Shown: piece after piece, positions 62,001-64,000 of the stretch | Position numbering within the stretch: position 1 is the stretch's first letter | How the letters are laid out: the number at the start of each line of letters is the position of its first letter | From: Candidatus Poribacteria bacterium | GTDB taxonomy: Bacteria > Poribacteria > WGA-4E > WGA-3G | NCBI GenBank assembly: GCA_022824265.1 | Contig: JAJEAG010000086.1 | Coordinates: forward strand, 62,001 to 126,000 | Length of the DNA stretch: 64,000 bases | Reading direction: 5' to 3' | Made by a program: the position numbers and the translations under genes | Notes under the pieces: generated by a model | What the model was told of the DNA's origin: nothing | The model's database searches: none | What the model saw: the letters and a program-made list of their open reading frames with translations, nothing else

Positions 62001-62048
62001 CAATGAAGTGCGCGACTACAAAACACTGTAAATCCTGAGAGATGCTCA

Positions 62049-62337
62049 CTAAATTTTACTATAGTTTGGACAGTTTTGAAATTTGTCATATAGTATGTTG
62101 TGGAAAACGTCTAACCTTCAAACAAGTTATAAGTATCCACATTTCGCCCCGCTGGGGCTCTTGTATGGTGAGGTATACGTTACTATACACATTCCGCCCC
62201 TCTGGGGCTGCTCTTTATTACTTCCAATATATATTTTCCGTGAGTTACAATGACATGAAAAACTGAACAAAAATAGAAAAACCCTGAAAACCCTATAAGC
62301 AAGAAACATAAATTGTCCAAACTATAGTAAATTTTAG
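62049..62337. mobile_element. 289-bp MITE-like element
   Basis: The ends 62049-62075 and 62311-62337 are inverted copies that match at 25 of 27 positions around TTTACTATAGTTTGGACA. Inside are two GCCCC/GGGGC hairpins about 50 bases apart (62146-62158 and 62196-62208), each preceded by CACATT or ATT and CGCCCC. No transposase frame is present. The parent family is not certain. Confidence 0.7.
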
Positions 62338-62447
62338 AATTCATAATAAATAATATTACGGTTGATACAGGGCATTCAATTATCACTGTAAGATGTTGGT
62401 ATATACCTCGTTTTTTTTCTTCAAATTCTCTGAATTTTGTTTCATTC

Positions 62448-62578
62448 AAACCGTCCCAGTTTTCGTCTTTTGGGACGGTTTTGGGACGGTGATGTTTTTC
62501 CAGTCCCTGTCTGGGTTTACTGGGGTTTTTGTGTGGGTTTTTGCATTTTTTTATTTGGCATTTTTGGGACGGTTTGGG
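62448..62578. repeat. TGGGACGGT repeat units in a T/G-rich block
   Basis: AAACCGTCCCA (62448-62458) pairs with TGGGACGGTTT (62471-62481) as an 11-bp hairpin. Further direct copies of TGGGACGGT are at 62482-62490 and 62565-62573. Five G-runs of three or four lie within 62472-62537. Confidence 0.6.
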
Positions 62579-63306
62579 TTTTGTATGATTGACTGTTTTT
62601 TTCGTGTTACCTTCCTGTATGGAAAATTGAAGGTGATGATTCTGTTTATGTGTGTAATCTGCTTTTTGCCGAACAGTTTTTCTTATAAATTTTAGCGGAA
62701 TTTCTTCCTTTAAAAGGTTACCGTACGGTATCCTTTTTTTACATAACGGTATCTTTTGGTGTGATCGGTCTGCGTATAGTGCCTGTCTGGTTTTATTGGT
62801 TATTTGCATCGGTTTTTTCAGAAGAAAAAAATTTAATTTTGGTATCTTTTGCATCCTCTGGAAAAATACCAGTTTTTTGACTGAAATTTTGTATATTTTT
62901 TTTAATTTCATAAGCATGTTGGTATGGTAAAATGTTAACATAATTGGGTTACCCGTAACCAAAGAATTTATGTGATATATATAATAACACAAGAAATTAA
63001 CGAATGTCAAGTTAAAACTTACATTTTTTGTGTTTTTTTGAATTTATTTCTGTTTTTTTCTCAAATTTGTAAAATATTTTTTGAATTACCGTTTAAACCG
63101 ATATGAAATTGAACGTTGGAATTAGAAGCCTGAAACCCGATTGATACGCGACAATTGAATGCCTGTGACGGTTGATGTATGAAAATTGACTTATTTCTAT
63201 TGACATGGTAAAATGTATGAAATGAATTTGAATAAAAAATGAAGCAAAAATATACATAATTTGTAAATTCGCAAATAAACACTACTCTATTTCGACTTGT
63301 CTATAT

Positions 63307-63918
63307 ATGGCTACATTCTATAAAGGTGCTGGTGTTGGAACGCATTGGCATACAAAAGACTCTCGACGTGAAGGCTTCACAGCGAGGTCACCTAAGGTTA
63401 CTCCTACAATCGAAACAATAATTGATCATATTTCAACAAGCACAGCGAACAGTCCTTATATTTCGTTAACCCGATCCTATGCAGTGGCGTGGCACTATGC
63501 AATGTGGGGAGGAACTACTGGTATAATACCTACAAGGAATAATCCATGCTATGTTTACGAAATAGAGATTGACTATTCTTTACCTACAGAACTCAAGTTA
63601 TTCGATCCAATCAAGGAAGTTGCACTAAGTTTATAGGAACCTGCTGATGTTGATGTGAATAAGGAATTTCCTTTCTACCAACATAATGGATTACCGAATT
63701 TTCTTCTGGGTGTTGTTGATCCACGAAACATGTAAGATTTTCTGGTAGGAAGGCTACCTCAACCACCAGGACCAGGAGAACGTTGTTTACCCAATCTCAC
63801 ACCCGAGTTAAAAACGTTAATTAATTCCTTTCGGGATGCTGAGATTCTTGTTTACGGACACATTCCACCATCATGTGTTAAGAATCATTTTGATGTAGAA
63901 TTGACCGATATTGATTAG
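63307..63918 (+). pseudogene. ADP-ribosyltransferase-like gene broken by two stops
   Basis: One frame of 203 sense-coded positions runs from the ATG at 63307 to TAG at 63916 but is interrupted by TAG at 63634 and TAA at 63733. The translation across the stops looks like one protein: MATFYKGAGVGTHWHTKD (first basic residue-Gly motif), SPYISLTRSYAVAWHYA (S-x-T strand), YVYEIEID, and DAEILVYGHIPPSCV (Glu in the final motif). This order matches the R-S-E type ADP-ribosyltransferase fold, with Lys at the first position. Two different stop codons make a natural pseudogene more likely than recoding. The next gene starts 45 bases later and may have been its partner. Confidence 0.55.
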
Positions 63919-63926
63919 CATTTTTC

Positions 63927-63954
63927 ACTGAAGAGGAGTTACTGAAGAGGAGTT
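63927..63954 (+). repeat. 14-bp tandem duplication containing the ribosome site
   Basis: ACTGAAGAGGAGTT occurs twice in a row just before the last start codon, so two AGAGGAG sites are present; only the second is at usable distance from the ATG. Confidence 0.7.
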
Positions 63955-63962
63955 ACTTACTA

Positions 63963-64000
63963 ATGAGTGAATATAATAAACTAATCATTGACTTAAATGA
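63963..64000 (+). CDS. start of an unidentified gene, cut by the right edge
   Basis: ATG at 63963 with AGAGGAG about nine bases upstream begins MSEYNKLIIDLN and runs off the window. Only 12 complete codons are visible, too few to name. Its tight spacing behind the ADP-ribosyltransferase-like pseudogene suggests a former two-gene unit. Confidence 0.5.
   Translation, partial: MSEYNKLIIDLN

Larger units (their letters stand above)
61735..63306. other. 1.6-kb gene-free region with repeats and a T/G-rich block
   Basis: No convincing gene in about 1.57 kb. It contains the palindrome cluster at 61890-62000, the MITE-like element at 62049-62337, the T/G-rich block at 62390-62700 with TGGGACGGT units, the palindrome TACCGTACGGTA at 62719-62730, the near-palindrome GGTTACCCGTAACC at 62947-62960 and a 20-bp word at 63145-63164 shared with 33071-33090. 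Open frames of 60-275 codons are explained by the base composition. Confidence 0.65.

Noticed and set aside
62393-62695. 100-codon plus-strand open frame
   Set aside because: Phe-rich translation of the T-rich strand, not a plausible membrane protein and no ribosome site.
62183-63010. 275-codon minus-strand open frame
   Set aside because: Very Lys-rich, no domain, spans the MITE end and the T/G-rich block, no ribosome site; explained by A/C-rich composition on that strand.
1-64000. tRNA or rRNA genes
   Set aside because: Checked the intergenic regions for T-loop and acceptor patterns and saw none; a covariance search would be needed to be sure.

Overview
The window (about 40% G+C by eye, both strands densely coded) looks like a chromosomal stretch of a Gram-negative bacterium from a poorly cultured lineage. 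Diderm features are LptF/LptG permeases, heptosyltransferase-like GT9 enzymes, MurJ and two outer-membrane beta-barrel candidates. The mix of several Gfo/Idh/MocA oxidoreductases, a sugar-phosphate isomerase, an HpcH/HpaI-type aldolase, a phytanoyl-CoA dioxygenase-like enzyme, LamG and NHL proteins and a sigma factor fused to a beta-propeller recalls sponge-associated Candidatus Poribacteria. That assignment is inference; no rRNA or tRNA gene was recognised.

Layout. 1-5.3 kb: aldolase (cut by the left edge), MDR dehydrogenase, Gfo/Idh/MocA enzyme, copper ATPase. 5.3-8.6 kb: three overlapping glycosyltransferase genes on the minus strand. 8.7-14.3 kb: thiD, a DUF2203-like gene, murJ-hisF and an ABC-2 exporter pair. 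14.4-17.8 kb: a catabolic operon (isomerase plus two Gfo/Idh/MocA-like genes), closed by a perfect 19-bp hairpin. 17.9-21.2 kb: secreted LamG protein, PhyH enzyme, NagB-like deaminase, MOSC protein. 21.2-22.1 kb: repeat-rich spacer. 22.1-28.1 kb: ECF sigma-membrane-propeller fusion, a MITE-like element and two exported or anchored proteins of unknown function. 28.1-29.9 kb: a type II restriction-modification pair whose EcoRI-like nuclease has an in-frame amber stop. 30-41 kb: 6PGDH-like dehydrogenase, NicO metal exporter, NHL propellers (one fused to a predicted barrel), second LamG protein, NusB, TlpA-like thioredoxin, gamma-glutamyltransferase, Rieske protein, epimerase. 41.1-43.6 kb: three tandem secreted paralogues separated by related hairpins. 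43.8-49.7 kb: ICMT-like enzyme, LptG/LptF, LacD-like aldolase, polyprenyl synthase. 50.3-56.1 kb: PorV-like barrel, acetamidase, SDR, a single-chain MNT-HEPN protein and two Opp/Dpp ATPases. 56.1-64 kb: an IS200/IS605-like relic, an anti-sigma/ECF sigma pair, a HEAT-like protein, an orphan MNT antitoxin with a 14-codon HepT stub, Xaa-Pro aminopeptidase, an AspA/AstE deacylase, a second MITE-like element, a T/G-rich block and a broken ADP-ribosyltransferase-like gene.

The most interesting signals are: (1) five secreted proteins of two unrelated fold types sharing a C-terminal tail around GKL-x-x-[ST]-W-[AG], a possible lineage-specific sorting or processing signal; (2) the sigma-TM-propeller fusion; (3) damaged defence or toxin loci (EcoRI-like nuclease, HepT stub, Asn-substituted MNT-HEPN, ART-like pseudogene); (4) a 34-bp box placed identically upstream of two strong promoters; and (5) covarying hairpins between the tandem paralogues.
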